This document shows, piece by piece, positions 39,206-48,559 of a stretch of DNA of 64,000 nt. The position numbers and the translations under genes are program-made. Every line of letters starts with the position of its first letter. Positions within the stretch are counted from its first letter, which is position 1. The notes under the pieces are model-generated. The model did not search any database and was not told where the DNA came from. It saw only the letters and a list, made by a program, of their open reading frames with translations. This stretch comes from Pseudorhizobium pelagicum (GTDB taxonomy: Bacteria > Pseudomonadota > Alphaproteobacteria > Rhizobiales > Rhizobiaceae). Location of the stretch: the NCBI GenBank assembly GCA_000722615.1, contig JOKI01000014.1:62189-126188 (forward strand). The letters run 5' to 3'.

Positions 39206-40258
39206 CTATGCCGCTGAGGAAAGGTCGGCCTGGACGTCGGAGGTTTCCCGACGGCTGATGGTGACCACCGTACCCGGGTTCGCGTCGGTCAGCGTGATCA
39301 CGCCGTTCAGGTTCTTCACGAGCGCCTCCACGATACCCGTTCCCAATCCGGCCTTGGGTGCATCCTCCCCGCCGGGCATTCCGATTCCGTTGTCGGCGAT
39401 GGAAAGCGTCCAGTCCTCGCCCGACGAACGGTAGTCGATCGCGATCGTCCCGATCCGGTCGTCTGGAAAGGCGTGCTTGAGGGCGTTGATCACGAGTTCT
39501 GTCAGGACGAGCCCCAGACTGATGGAGACCTCTGCATCGACGATGCTGTCATCGACGGTGACCTGAATCGATAGCCGCTCGGGCTCGGCGATCATCGATG
39601 CGCCAAGACTTTGGCAGAGCTGCGTGAAGTAGGTACGCAGTTCGATGCTGCCGCCGGGGGATGCGGAAAGCTGTCGCTGCAGGGCTGCAATGGACATGAT
39701 CCGGTGACGGGCATCCTGGAGATGTCCGCGTGCCTCTTCCGACTGAACGCGCCGTGCGCTCTGCATGAGAACGCTGGCAATGATCTGCAGACTGTTGGCG
39801 ACCCTGTGCTGGACCTCCTGCAGCAGGATGGCCTTGTCGCGGATCAGGTCATCCTTCAGGCGGGCTGCGGCGCGCATGTCGGTGACATCGGTTATGGCGA
39901 GAAGCAGACGGATGTGGTCGACGTCACCGTCGTCGAGCGTCTGCGCATGGACGACCAGCTGCCGCGTTTTCTGGTCTGGTCGCTTCAGGTCGATCTCGTA
40001 TGACTCGACACTCGCACTGCCGGTCGCGGTCGCCGTCAGCAGGGACTGGAGCTTGGGCATTGCCCATTCCCCGTTGCCAAGTTCGCCGAGGCGCTTGCCG
40101 GAAACGGTCGCGGGGTCGATCTCGAACGCCCGGCAGAAGGATGTGCTCGCCGCAATGATCCTGAGATCATCGGACAGGAACAGCAGCGGATCCTTGGATG
40201 ATATCACCACGGCAAGCGTGCTCGCCGCTTCCAAATGGTCTGTCGGTATCTGTGGCAT
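39206..40258 (-). CDS. PAS-containing HisKA_2 sensor histidine kinase
   Basis: A 350-residue soluble kinase. A PAS domain (residues 15-125, FLSDDLRIIAASTSFCRAFEI) leads to the phosphoacceptor helix ILLQEVQHRVANSLQII and an ATPase domain with VLTELVINALKHAFPD and LSIADNGIGMP. No membrane segment, so it senses an internal signal. The ATG at 40258 follows a GAGGG site. The adjacent CheY-like protein is the likely partner. Confidence 0.88.
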   Translation of the reverse strand: MPQIPTDHLEAASTLAVVISSKDPLLFLSDDLRIIAASTSFCRAFEIDPATVSGKRLGELGNGEWAMPKLQSLLTATATGSASVESYEIDLKRPDQKTRQLVVHAQTLDDGDVDHIRLLLAITDVTDMRAAARLKDDLIRDKAILLQEVQHRVANSLQIIASVLMQSARRVQSEEARGHLQDARHRIMSIAALQRQLSASPGGSIELRTYFTQLCQSLGASMIAEPERLSIQVTVDDSIVDAEVSISLGLVLTELVINALKHAFPDDRIGTIAIDYRSSGEDWTLSIADNGIGMPGGEDAPKAGLGTGIVEALVKNLNGVITLTDANPGTVVTISRRETSDVQADLSSAA

Positions 40259-40434
40259 GAACAGGCCCTCAAGGGCCGAAGACTCACGGAGCAAGTCATG
40301 ACTCGGCAGGTGCGTCGAAAAGCCGATAAGGTCACGTCCGACAGAGGCACAGTAACACACGGATGCGTGTCCGTTGAATCAATTCTCCCGGCCTGACTTC
40401 CAGGCTGCCCGCCGGCCCCAAGGCAGGTGCCCCG

Positions 40435-41532
40435 TCAGCCGAACGGACATTTCAGCGGCTCCGTCACCGGGGTCGCGTTGCGCTCCGACCGGAAGGCGGC
40501 GGAGCGTTCGTAGGCGAGTTGCCTGAGCCGCATAATCGCGCCGAGCGGCTGGTGGGCGGCAAGGCCGTTCCAGGGGCTGAAATGCATGCCGTCGTCGACC
40601 TGTCGCGACAGCTCTTCGCTCCACCCCTCCTGCGGAACGGCGGTGATGCGCGCAACGGTGACGAAGGGGCTCTTCTCCTCGTCCCAGGCCTCGACGCCCT
40701 CGACGGGCATGGCCTCGAGATCGGTGCAGAGCTGCGCCTGCAGGTCCCAGACGGCGGTCTCCGCCTTGAAGAACTCATCCGCCGCGTGGCGCAGGATATC
40801 GGGGTCCTCGGAGGTATCGACCTTGGTGCCCGTCAGCGCCTTGAGATTGTCGGAGGCGGGGACGACGGCGATTTTTGCGATGTGCTCGCCGTAGCGCAGC
40901 GGCAGCTGGGCAAAGAAGCTGTCGCCGAGAATATGGGTCTCCGGATTGCCGCCCATGGTCTTCAGGACGGCGCTCTGCTTGCCGAGTTTTTCCAGCCCGC
41001 CCTCGACCGTCTTGAACGCCTTGGAGACCATCTCCTTGACGCCCTCCATACGGTCGGTGGTGGCGGCGAGCAGCTTCAGGTTCTTCAGGAAGGCCTTGCC
41101 GGAGGGGGAGTTGAACTCCTTGCCGTTCACCATGACGAAATCCTGGCTGCGCGAGGCAAATGATCCCGGCAGCCGCGGGCCCCCGACGTTCATCACCTTG
41201 AGCGCCATGCCGCGCGGCGTCGAGACGCTGTCGTGGAGAAGGTCGCCCGGCGTCGTCGAGAGGCGGATCACCGCCTCGTATTCTCCCGGCTTGGCAAACA
41301 GTCCCTGCGCCAGCTCTGGCGGCAGGCCGTCCAGCACCTCGAAGCGGGCCGAAAGCAGGCCGTGGCTCTTGGCGTGCACGGAGCGGATCGCATGGCCGGA
41401 ATCGGCGAAGGTCTTTTCGCAGATGGAAACCATGGTCTCGGCGATCTTGCGGGCGGTCTCCGGCTCGTCGGGCTCGACCGTTTCGACGTCCGGACGGTAG
41501 CGGACGGGGGTATTGGAGAGCTGCGTGCGCAT
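40435..41532 (-). CDS. Catalase-family heme protein
   Basis: This 365-residue protein is a short catalase-fold member. IRSVHAKSHGLLSARFEVL holds the distal His, and RQLAY near the C-terminus fits the RxxxY proximal heme motif. It lacks the length of classical catalases and may be a peroxidase-like enzyme. Its start overlaps the stop of the Mo-subunit gene by one base, so it belongs to the same operon and could remove peroxide made by the oxidase. Confidence 0.82.
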   Translation of the reverse strand: MRTQLSNTPVRYRPDVETVEPDEPETARKIAETMVSICEKTFADSGHAIRSVHAKSHGLLSARFEVLDGLPPELAQGLFAKPGEYEAVIRLSTTPGDLLHDSVSTPRGMALKVMNVGGPRLPGSFASRSQDFVMVNGKEFNSPSGKAFLKNLKLLAATTDRMEGVKEMVSKAFKTVEGGLEKLGKQSAVLKTMGGNPETHILGDSFFAQLPLRYGEHIAKIAVVPASDNLKALTGTKVDTSEDPDILRHAADEFFKAETAVWDLQAQLCTDLEAMPVEGVEAWDEEKSPFVTVARITAVPQEGWSEELSRQVDDGMHFSPWNGLAAHQPLGAIMRLRQLAYERSAAFRSERNATPVTEPLKCPFG

Positions 41533-43781
41533 CAGTTGGGCAAGCCTTCCATGATCTTGTCGATGGTGATCGGGAAATGCCGGTGGCGGGTGCCGGTGGC
41601 ATGGTAGATGGCGTTGGCGACGGCGGCACCGACGGCGACGATGCCGATTTCGCCGAGCCCCTTGACGCCGATCGGGCTGGCCTTGTCGTCCTCTTCCTCG
41701 ACGAAGATCACCTCTATGTCCTGCACGTCGGCATGCGCCGGCACGTGATATTCGGCGAGGTTATGGTTCATGATGCGGCCGCTGCGGTGGTCGATCATGC
41801 TTTCCTCGTGGAGCGCCATGCCGAGCCCCATGACGACGCCGCCGAGCACCTGGCTGCGCGCCGTCTTCGGATTGATGATCGTGCCGGCGGCGACCGCGAT
41901 CACCACCCGCGTCACCCGCGGCACGCCCAGCTCCGCATCGATCTTCACCTCGGTGAAGATGGCCGAATGGGTGTAGCTGACGAATTTCTTCGCCTGCTCC
42001 TCGTCGGGCGCCACCTTGCCGTGGCCTTCCACCGAGGACATCCCCTGGCTGCCGAGGATGTCGGCGATCGAGAGGCCAACCTGGTCGTTGCGGTCGAGCA
42101 CGAGGCGGTTGTCGCGGATCGCCAGATCCTCGACGGATGCGCCGGCCAGCGGCGAACTGTCGAGCTTCTGGGCGAGCGACAGCAGCGTCTTGCGGATCTC
42201 GAAGCAGCCGGCCTGGACGGCGGAGCCGCTGGAGGCGGCCGTCCACGAACCGCCCTCGACGGCGGTCTTTGCCAGCGAGGAATCGCCGATCAGCACGCTG
42301 ACGCGGTCGGCCGTCTGGCCGAGCCCCTGGGCGGCGATCTGCGCAAGGATCGTATAGGTGCCGGTGCCGATGTCGGAGGCGGCCGCCGCGACGGTGATCG
42401 AGCCGTCCGGGAAGAGCCGGACCTTGGCCTCCGCCGGCGACAGGGTCGCTTCCCAGACGCCGGTCGCCACACCCCAGCCGACGAGATCCTGGCCGTCGCG
42501 CATGGAGGCGGGCAACGGGGAGCGCTTCGACCAGCCGAATCGCTCGGCGCCCTGGCGGTAGCAGAGGTCGAGGGCCTTGGAGGTGAGCTGCAGGTCGTCG
42601 TTCTGGTCGTAATCGACGAAGTTGGCGATGCGGAACTCGAGGGGATCCATGCCGACCTCGTAGGAGAGCTCGTCGATCGCCGATTCCAGCGCCAGGAAGC
42701 CGGTCGCCGCACCCGGGGCACGCATGTCGCCCGGCGTCGAGACGGTCATCTTGGCCAGTTCGTAGGAAAGGGTGACGTTGTCGCACTTGTAGGCAAGGCC
42801 CGACCAGTTGACGACATTCTCCTGGTAGTCCTCGTAGAGCGAGGTCGTCTGCACCGCATGGTGGCGGATCGACATCAGCCTGCCGTTGGCATCGGCCGCG
42901 ACCAGCATCCGCTGCACCGTCGGCGGGCGCCAGGTGAGGTAGAACATCTCGCGCCGGCTCATCTCCACCTTGACGGAGCGCTTCAGGTCGAGGCTTGCCA
43001 TCACCGCGAAGAACAGCTGGTGCTTGGGGCGCAGGCCGGACCCGAAGGCGCCGCCGACATAGGCGTTGATTACGCGCACCGTCTCGGGCTTCAGCCCGAA
43101 GATGCCGCAGACATAGCCCTGGCTGTTCTGCGACCCCTGCGTCTTGTCGTAGACCGTCAGGCTGCCGTCCTCGGCGCGGATGACCGTCGTTCCGAAGAGC
43201 TCCATCGGGTTGTGATGCTCGCCCGCCTGGACGTATTCCGCCGAGATCTTGTGGGGTGCGGCGGCATAGGCGCCGTCTGCATCGCCGCGCGGGTCGGACG
43301 GTAGGAAGGCCTCCTTGCGCGGCACCGGCGGCGGGTAACTTTTGGCCTGCTCCACCTCGATGTCCGTATGTGGTTCCTCGGCCTCGTAGTCGACGCGGAT
43401 CAGGTCGGCGGCGTCGCGGGCGGCCTCGAAGCTCTCGGCGATGACGAGCGCGATCGGCTGGCCGTCGTAGAGGATGCGGTCATTCTCCAGCGGCCGGAAG
43501 GGATGGCCGGGAAGCGCCACCTCGTCCTTCCAGGCATCGTCGGACGAGGCGGTCGCCGGCCGGTTCTGATGGGTATAGACCTTCACGACGCCCGGGAAGT
43601 TCTCCGCCGCGGAGGTGTCGATGGAGGTAATGCGCCCGCTGGCGATGGTGGCGTAGAAGGCGTGGCCGACCAGCATGCCGGGCTCGTCGTATTCCGCCGC
43701 ATAGGGAGCGGTGCCGGTGACCTTCAGCGGCCCGTCGATGCGCGGCAGCGGAAATCCGATGATGTTCTTTTCGTTCTGCAT
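41532..43781 (-). CDS. Xanthine/aldehyde oxidase-family molybdopterin subunit
   Basis: A 749-residue large subunit of a molybdenum hydroxylase, most like E. coli PaoC (aldehyde oxidoreductase). It has the GGAFGSG and Mo-cofactor loops, and near the C-terminus the catalytic Glu in KGLGEIGI. The ATG at 43781 has AAGGAG seven bases upstream. It is third in the operon after the [2Fe-2S] and FAD subunits. The substrate is probably an aldehyde. Confidence 0.88.
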   Translation of the reverse strand: MQNEKNIIGFPLPRIDGPLKVTGTAPYAAEYDEPGMLVGHAFYATIASGRITSIDTSAAENFPGVVKVYTHQNRPATASSDDAWKDEVALPGHPFRPLENDRILYDGQPIALVIAESFEAARDAADLIRVDYEAEEPHTDIEVEQAKSYPPPVPRKEAFLPSDPRGDADGAYAAAPHKISAEYVQAGEHHNPMELFGTTVIRAEDGSLTVYDKTQGSQNSQGYVCGIFGLKPETVRVINAYVGGAFGSGLRPKHQLFFAVMASLDLKRSVKVEMSRREMFYLTWRPPTVQRMLVAADANGRLMSIRHHAVQTTSLYEDYQENVVNWSGLAYKCDNVTLSYELAKMTVSTPGDMRAPGAATGFLALESAIDELSYEVGMDPLEFRIANFVDYDQNDDLQLTSKALDLCYRQGAERFGWSKRSPLPASMRDGQDLVGWGVATGVWEATLSPAEAKVRLFPDGSITVAAAASDIGTGTYTILAQIAAQGLGQTADRVSVLIGDSSLAKTAVEGGSWTAASSGSAVQAGCFEIRKTLLSLAQKLDSSPLAGASVEDLAIRDNRLVLDRNDQVGLSIADILGSQGMSSVEGHGKVAPDEEQAKKFVSYTHSAIFTEVKIDAELGVPRVTRVVIAVAAGTIINPKTARSQVLGGVVMGLGMALHEESMIDHRSGRIMNHNLAEYHVPAHADVQDIEVIFVEEEDDKASPIGVKGLGEIGIVAVGAAVANAIYHATGTRHRHFPITIDKIMEGLPN

Positions 43782-43792
43782 TGGGATCTCCT

Positions 43793-44809
43793 TCACCGCA
43801 GCTGCTTTTCGGACTGGACCTGCGGCGTGCCCTCGGCCGCCTGCGACAGCGCCCGGACGATCGCCTTCTTCGCCATCGGGATCTTGAAGTCGTTGTCGCC
43901 CTGGCCCTCTGCCCCGGCAAGCAGCCGGTCGGCCACTGCGGCAAAGGTCTCGCGGGTGGCCGGCTGGCCGGCAAACTCCGCCTCCGCCAGCGTGTCGCGC
44001 CAGGGCTTGTGGGCGACGCCGCCAAGCGCGACGCGAAGGTCGACGATCATGCCGTCCGCGATGTCCAGGGCGGCGGCGACCGAAACCAGCGCGAAGGCAT
44101 AGGAGAGCCGGTCGCGCAGCTTCAGATAGCTGTGGTGGGCAGCAAAGTGATTGCCCTCAAGACGCACCGCGACGACGATCTCGCCGTGCTTCAGCGTGTT
44201 GTCATGCTCCGGATGGTCGCCCGGCAGCCGGTGGAAATCCGCAAACGGGATGTCGCGGCGGCCGTCCGGTCCCTCGACCTCGACGGTGGCGGCAAGGGCT
44301 GCGAGCGCCACGCACATGTCGGAAGGATGGGTGGCGATACAGTGCTCGCTGGCGCCGAGGATGGCATGGATGCGGTTGACGCCGCCGATCGCCGCGCAGC
44401 CCGACCCCGGCTCGCGCTTGTTGCAGGGCGTCGAGGGGTCGTAGAAATAATAGCAGCGGGTGCGCTGCAGGAGGTTGCCGCCGGTGGTGGCGGCGTTCCG
44501 CAGCTGCGGCGAGGCGCCCGCGAGGATGGCGCTGGCAAGCAGCGGATAGCGCTCGGCGACGCGCGCATCATAGGCGACGGCGGAATTGGAGACCAGCGCG
44601 CCGATGCGCAGCGACCCGTCCGGCAGCTCCTCGATCTCCTTCAGGGGGAGGCGGTTGATGTCGATGATGGCGGCCGGATGCTCGACATCGTATTTCATCA
44701 GGTCGACGAGATTGGTGCCGCCGGCGAGTACCCGGGCCTGCGGATTGGCGGCAAGGGCAGCGACGGCTTCGCCGAGATTTTCGGCGCGGGTATAGGTGAA
44801 GGGCCTCAT
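43793..44809 (-). CDS. FAD-binding subunit of the molybdenum hydroxylase (PaoB-like)
   Basis: A 338-residue subunit. VLAGGTNLVDLMK and NAATTGGNLLQRTRCYYF bind FAD. The cysteines in CYYFYDPSTPCNKREPGSGC plus a later HC fit the extra [4Fe-4S] cluster of PaoB. The start overlaps the small-subunit stop by 4 bp (ATGA). Confidence 0.9.
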   Translation of the reverse strand: MRPFTYTRAENLGEAVAALAANPQARVLAGGTNLVDLMKYDVEHPAAIIDINRLPLKEIEELPDGSLRIGALVSNSAVAYDARVAERYPLLASAILAGASPQLRNAATTGGNLLQRTRCYYFYDPSTPCNKREPGSGCAAIGGVNRIHAILGASEHCIATHPSDMCVALAALAATVEVEGPDGRRDIPFADFHRLPGDHPEHDNTLKHGEIVVAVRLEGNHFAAHHSYLKLRDRLSYAFALVSVAAALDIADGMIVDLRVALGGVAHKPWRDTLAEAEFAGQPATRETFAAVADRLLAGAEGQGDNDFKIPMAKKAIVRALSQAAEGTPQVQSEKQLR

Positions 44810-45327
44810 TCCGCGGCCTCCTTCTGCGACGCGTCCGAGCCATGGCCCATCACGTCCTCGATGGCGTCGGCGATGTTCACATAGGCGCCGCAGCGACAGA
44901 TGTTGCCGCTCATCATCTCGCGGATTTCCTCGCGGCTCTTCGCCCGGCCTTCCGCAAGGAGGCCGACGGCGGAACAGATCTGCCCCGGCGTGCAGTAGCC
45001 GCACTGGTAGGCGTCGTGCTCGACAAAGGCCTTCTGCATCGCGTGCATGTCGTCGGGCGTGCCGAGACCCTCGATGGTGGTGATCTCGGCGCCGTCGAGC
45101 GTGACCGCGAACTTCAGGCAGGAATTCACCCGCTCGCCGTCGACGAGCACGGTGCAGGCGCCGCACTGGCCGTGGTCGCAGCCCTTCTTCGTGCCCGTGA
45201 GATGCAGGGGGCCGCGCAACAGGTCGAGCAGCGTCACCCAGGGGTGGATCTCGAGGTCCTGGCGGTTGCCGTTGATCGTCAGCGCGACGCGGTTCTTCGG
45301 CTGTGTGTCTGCCGTTGCGATGTCCAT
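44806..45327 (-). CDS. [2Fe-2S] subunit of the molybdenum hydroxylase (PaoA-like)
   Basis: A 173-residue subunit with the two expected clusters: the plant-ferredoxin type in GCDHGQCGACTVL and the helical type in CGYCTPGQ with NICRCGAY. Unlike E. coli PaoA it has no twin-arginine signal peptide, so the enzyme is expected in the cytoplasm. It is the first gene of the operon. No XdhC-like maturation gene is in the window. Confidence 0.9.
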   Translation of the reverse strand: MDIATADTQPKNRVALTINGNRQDLEIHPWVTLLDLLRGPLHLTGTKKGCDHGQCGACTVLVDGERVNSCLKFAVTLDGAEITTIEGLGTPDDMHAMQKAFVEHDAYQCGYCTPGQICSAVGLLAEGRAKSREEIREMMSGNICRCGAYVNIADAIEDVMGHGSDASQKEAAE

Positions 45328-45536
45328 GGAGGAGGCCCTTTCCGGAAATTGTGCCGGACTAACGGGAGGGGCAAGTGATTGTTCCTGACACCCTTGCCGC
45401 GGCCGCCCGGTTCCCGCTCGGTCCCCGCGTCCCGGCCGTTGGCGCAGCGGCGACCGGCATCTCGAAAGAGGCCCCGGGAACCAATGCGGGGAACCGCTGT
45501 TTTCATGCCATCACCACTGAGACAAGGGTGAATGGC

Positions 45537-45767
45537 ATGCTCCGATTACATCAGATCTGCTTCTGTGCGCTGGCCTTCATCAGCCTGCAACTCGCGATCG
45601 CGACCGGCCTTCGGGTCGGCGGCTGGACCGGGTTCTGGATGGCGGCGACATCCATAATCCTGCTCTTCCTGCTGGTCGTCGACGAACTGTACGGCATCGA
45701 CCTCAAGGAGGTCATGTATTCGCAGCCGCAGGAGAAGCGCCGCCGGCGCGACCGGGACCACAGGTGA
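45537..45767 (+). CDS. Small membrane protein, 76 residues
   Basis: Two helices (HQICFCALAFISLQLAIATGL and WMAATSIILLFLLVVDELYGI) precede a charged tail ending in KRRRRDRDHR. No family is recognised. The ATG at 45537 fits the hydrophobic start; the frame extends 54 codons upstream without a signal. It ends at the terminator at 45779. Confidence 0.6.
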   Translation: MLRLHQICFCALAFISLQLAIATGLRVGGWTGFWMAATSIILLFLLVVDELYGIDLKEVMYSQPQEKRRRRDRDHR

Positions 45768-45778
45768 TCCCGTAAAAA

Positions 45779-45808
45779 AAGGGCCGCTTCGATGGCGAAG
45801 CAGCCCTT
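45779..45808. terminator. Terminator between the small membrane protein and the chemoreceptor
   Basis: AAGGGCCGCTTCG, loop ATGG, CGAAGCAGCCCTT (one mismatch). An A-tract on the left serves the minus-strand chemoreceptor gene. Confidence 0.75.
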
Positions 45809-45832
45809 CTCGTTGTCTGATCGGCGCGCCGT

Positions 45833-47506
45833 CTATGCGGCGCGGCGGGAGAAGCCCGCCGCCTTGTCCTCGAAGCGGAACTGTTCCAGCAGCTGGAAGA
45901 GCGCCTTGGCCTCCTCGGCCAGCCCGTGGCTTGCGGCGGTCTGTTCCTCGACCATGGCAGCATTCTTCTGCGTGCTCTGGCCGACGCTGTTGATCGACTG
46001 GTTGATGCCGCCGAGGGCCAGCGACTGCTCGCGGGCGGCATCGACGATGGCGACGATGTCCTGATTGATCTCCTGCACGTGGCCGGCGATTTCCTGCAGT
46101 GCCTCGCCGGCCTTGCTGACGAGCGACACGCCGCTGCTGACATGGGTGCCGGACGCCGTGATCAGCGTCTTGATCTCCTTGGCGGCTGCCGCAGAGCGCT
46201 GTGCGAGTTCGCGCACTTCCTGCGCCACGACCGCAAAACCCTTGCCGGCTTCCCCGGCGCGGGCTGCCTCGACGCCGGCGTTCAGCGCGAGCAGGTTGGT
46301 CTGGAAGGCGATCTCGTCGATCACGCCGATGATGCTGGAAATTTCCCGCGACGACTGGTCGATCTTGTCCATGGCCGTGATGGCTTCGCGGACGATCTCG
46401 CCGGAATGATCGGCATGCGCCTTGGCGCGCCCGACGAGACGGCCGGAGTCCTCGGCCCGGCGGCTGGAATCCTTGACCGTCGTGGTGATTTCCTCGAGTG
46501 CTGCCGCGGTCTCCTCGACGGATGCGGCCTGCTGCTCGGTGCGGCGTGCCAGATCGTCGGCGGCGGTGCGGATTTCATGGGCGCCGGAGGAAATCGCCTG
46601 GGCGTTGAGGCGCACGGTATGCATGGCGTCCTTCAGGCGCGCAGAGGCGGCGTTGAAGTCCTTGCGCAGCTTGTCCAGCGACGGAATGAAGGGCTTGTCG
46701 ATCGTCTGCGACAGGTCGCCATTGGCAAGGTTATTCAGACAGTGGGCGAGCTGCTCGACGTTTTCGACCCGGCACGTCACGTCGGTGGCGAATTTGACCA
46801 CCTTGATGACCTTGCCCTTCAGGTCGAAGACCGGGTTGTAGGAGGCCTGGATGAAGACCGAGCGGCCGCCCTTGCCGAGGCGCCGGAATTCGCCTGCGAC
46901 GAACTCGCCGGCGTTCAGCTTCTGCCAGAACTCGCGGTATTCGGCGGAGTTTGCCTGAGCCGGTTCGATGAACATGCTGTGGTGACGGCCGACGATGTCC
47001 TGAAGCGAATAGCCGAGCGCCGACAGGAAGTTCTCGTTGGCGGAGATGATGGTGCCATCCGGCTTGAATTCGATGGAGGCCTGGGCGCGGTTGACGGCGT
47101 TGATCTTGGCGTCCGTATCGATGGCGTGCAGCTTGGTCTCGCTGATGTCGTTGGCGAATTTGACGATCTTCACGACCTTGCCGGCGCTGTTGCGGATCGG
47201 GTTGTAGTTGCCGCGGATGTAGATCTCGGCGCCGTTCTTGGCCACGCGCGTGAACTCGCTGCAGATGAATTCGCCGTTGCGGAGCTTGCTCCAGAAGGCG
47301 GCGTATTCGGCTGAATCGGCATAGTCCCGGTCGAGGAACATCCGGTGTTTCTTGCCGATGATTTCCGCTTCGGAATAGCCCATCAGGTCACAGAAGTTCT
47401 TGTTTGCCTTGACGATCGTGCCGTCGAGCTTGAACTCGATGATGGCCATCGAGAGATCGAGCGCCCCGAGAATATTGTTGGAGTTGGATGCAAAAATGTT
47501 CAGCAT
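45833..47506 (-). CDS. Soluble methyl-accepting chemotaxis protein with two PAS domains
   Basis: A 557-residue receptor without membrane helices. Two similar PAS domains (about 15-125 and 137-248, each with an NxNF and GYS core and a KVVKIVKFA-type end) are followed by a HAMP-like linker (250-300) and the signalling coil, whose tip is IDEIAFQTNLLALNAGVEAARAGE (shown in part). It should sense redox or an internal ligand and signal to CheA. It lacks the C-terminal CheR-docking pentapeptide. Confidence 0.9.
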   Translation of the reverse strand: MLNIFASNSNNILGALDLSMAIIEFKLDGTIVKANKNFCDLMGYSEAEIIGKKHRMFLDRDYADSAEYAAFWSKLRNGEFICSEFTRVAKNGAEIYIRGNYNPIRNSAGKVVKIVKFANDISETKLHAIDTDAKINAVNRAQASIEFKPDGTIISANENFLSALGYSLQDIVGRHHSMFIEPAQANSAEYREFWQKLNAGEFVAGEFRRLGKGGRSVFIQASYNPVFDLKGKVIKVVKFATDVTCRVENVEQLAHCLNNLANGDLSQTIDKPFIPSLDKLRKDFNAASARLKDAMHTVRLNAQAISSGAHEIRTAADDLARRTEQQAASVEETAAALEEITTTVKDSSRRAEDSGRLVGRAKAHADHSGEIVREAITAMDKIDQSSREISSIIGVIDEIAFQTNLLALNAGVEAARAGEAGKGFAVVAQEVRELAQRSAAAAKEIKTLITASGTHVSSGVSLVSKAGEALQEIAGHVQEINQDIVAIVDAAREQSLALGGINQSINSVGQSTQKNAAMVEEQTAASHGLAEEAKALFQLLEQFRFEDKAAGFSRRAA

Positions 47507-47681
47507 GCGCTGCAGGCCCCAGGGTGGTTCAGGCGAGATTGCCTTGTGCTCTATTCTCGCATGAGATTGTTAAGAATGCCGAAAGCGTTCGTCCGCAGAG
47601 GGTTGTCGAGCTCCGAAAACGGCAGCGGTATGCCGTGACATCGGCGCTAAAAGATAAAATCGCCGTGATAGGAATTTAATC

Positions 47682-47710
47682 CTTGACGGCGTGACGGTGC
47701 TTTGCTATCG
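47682..47710 (+). promoter_or_regulatory. Sigma-70 promoter of the small RNA
   Basis: CTTGAC at 47682-47687, a 17-nt spacer and CTATCG at 47705-47710. This matches the rhizobial housekeeping consensus CTTGAC-N17-CTATAT at ten of twelve positions. Confidence 0.75.
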
Positions 47711-47716
47711 TTCAGT

Positions 47717-47803
47717 CACAGTCAAAGATCTGTAGCCGGCGACAAGCCGGTTGAAGACCTTTCAGTCAAAGTTGGCCCGGCCCCCTGCGCCGGGCCTTTT
47801 TTC
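47717..47803 (+). ncRNA. Candidate trans-acting small RNA, about 87 nt
   Basis: The transcript would start about seven bases after the -10 element and end at a perfect terminator (GGCCCGGC, 7-nt loop, GCCGGGCC, six T) at 47774-47802. An internal hairpin CCGGC-GACAA-GCCGG lies at 47736-47750. The single-stranded motif CAGTCAAAG occurs twice, at 47719 and 47763. This promoter-hairpin-terminator layout is typical of rhizobial sRNAs such as the alpha-r families, though I cannot assign a family. Confidence 0.65.
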
Positions 47804-47877
47804 GTTCAGACGCGGCCGTTGTGGCGCCTCGGGGTATTCCTCGCGGCGGGGCCCGGCGCGTCGCGGAGGATAGCGCC

Positions 47878-48519
47878 ATGCAAGCCTTTGAGCGGACCTG
47901 GGATGATCGAGGCGGGCAGGGGGACCCGGTTGCGGGTCCGGCGCCGTCCGATCTGTTCGATCCGGCATGCGCCGATCTCAGCCTGTTCGGCTGCTGGGCC
48001 GCGGCACCCGCCTATGGCAGGGCGCTGCCCGAGGACGATGCGCTCGTCGACGACGTGCGGGCGGTCGTGCTCGAGATCAAGTCGGCCGCGGCGCCGGCGG
48101 TCTCTCCCGCCGAGGCACTGCGCCAGCTCCTGAACGAGATGACGGTGGAGATGCGCGAGCAGTTCGAGTCGTTCCGGGCAATGCGGGCGGCCGCCGACGC
48201 GGCGCTCCAGGGCGGCGACGAGGCCGCCGGCAAGCTTGCCCGTGCCGACATCAAGGCGGCGACCGACGCCATGTCGCTGATCGTCCGCACGCTGGAGAAG
48301 GTCGACAGCCTGCAGCGCCAGCTCGCCCGCGACCGCGAGGACGAGGCCGAGCGCGCGGCGGATGCGAGCGGGTATGGGGAGGCGGTGCGTGAGGTCGAGC
48401 GGCTTATCGAGGCACGCGCGCAGGAACGCTTTGAGGCGCTCTGTGTCACCCGCGGCATTGATCGCAGCGAGCCCGGCGGTACGGGAGGGGATCCACCGCA
48501 ACCGCCCGACACCGGATGA
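47878..48519 (+). CDS. GTA-associated hypothetical protein upstream of terminase
   Basis: A 213-residue acidic protein with a helical middle (SPAEALRQLLNEMTVEMREQF, then KAATDAMSLIVRTLEKVDSLQ). It sits where small terminase-like subunits are found in phage and GTA clusters. The helical regions could serve an adaptor role, but no family motif is visible. The ATG at 47878 is chosen; the terminase frame overlaps its 3' end. Confidence 0.6.
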   Translation: MQAFERTWDDRGGQGDPVAGPAPSDLFDPACADLSLFGCWAAAPAYGRALPEDDALVDDVRAVVLEIKSAAAPAVSPAEALRQLLNEMTVEMREQFESFRAMRAAADAALQGGDEAAGKLARADIKAATDAMSLIVRTLEKVDSLQRQLARDREDEAERAADASGYGEAVREVERLIEARAQERFEALCVTRGIDRSEPGGTGGDPPQPPDTG

Positions 48520-48559
48520 AGAGCAAGCGGCCGCCATCCTGATCGAGCATGGTGAGGAG

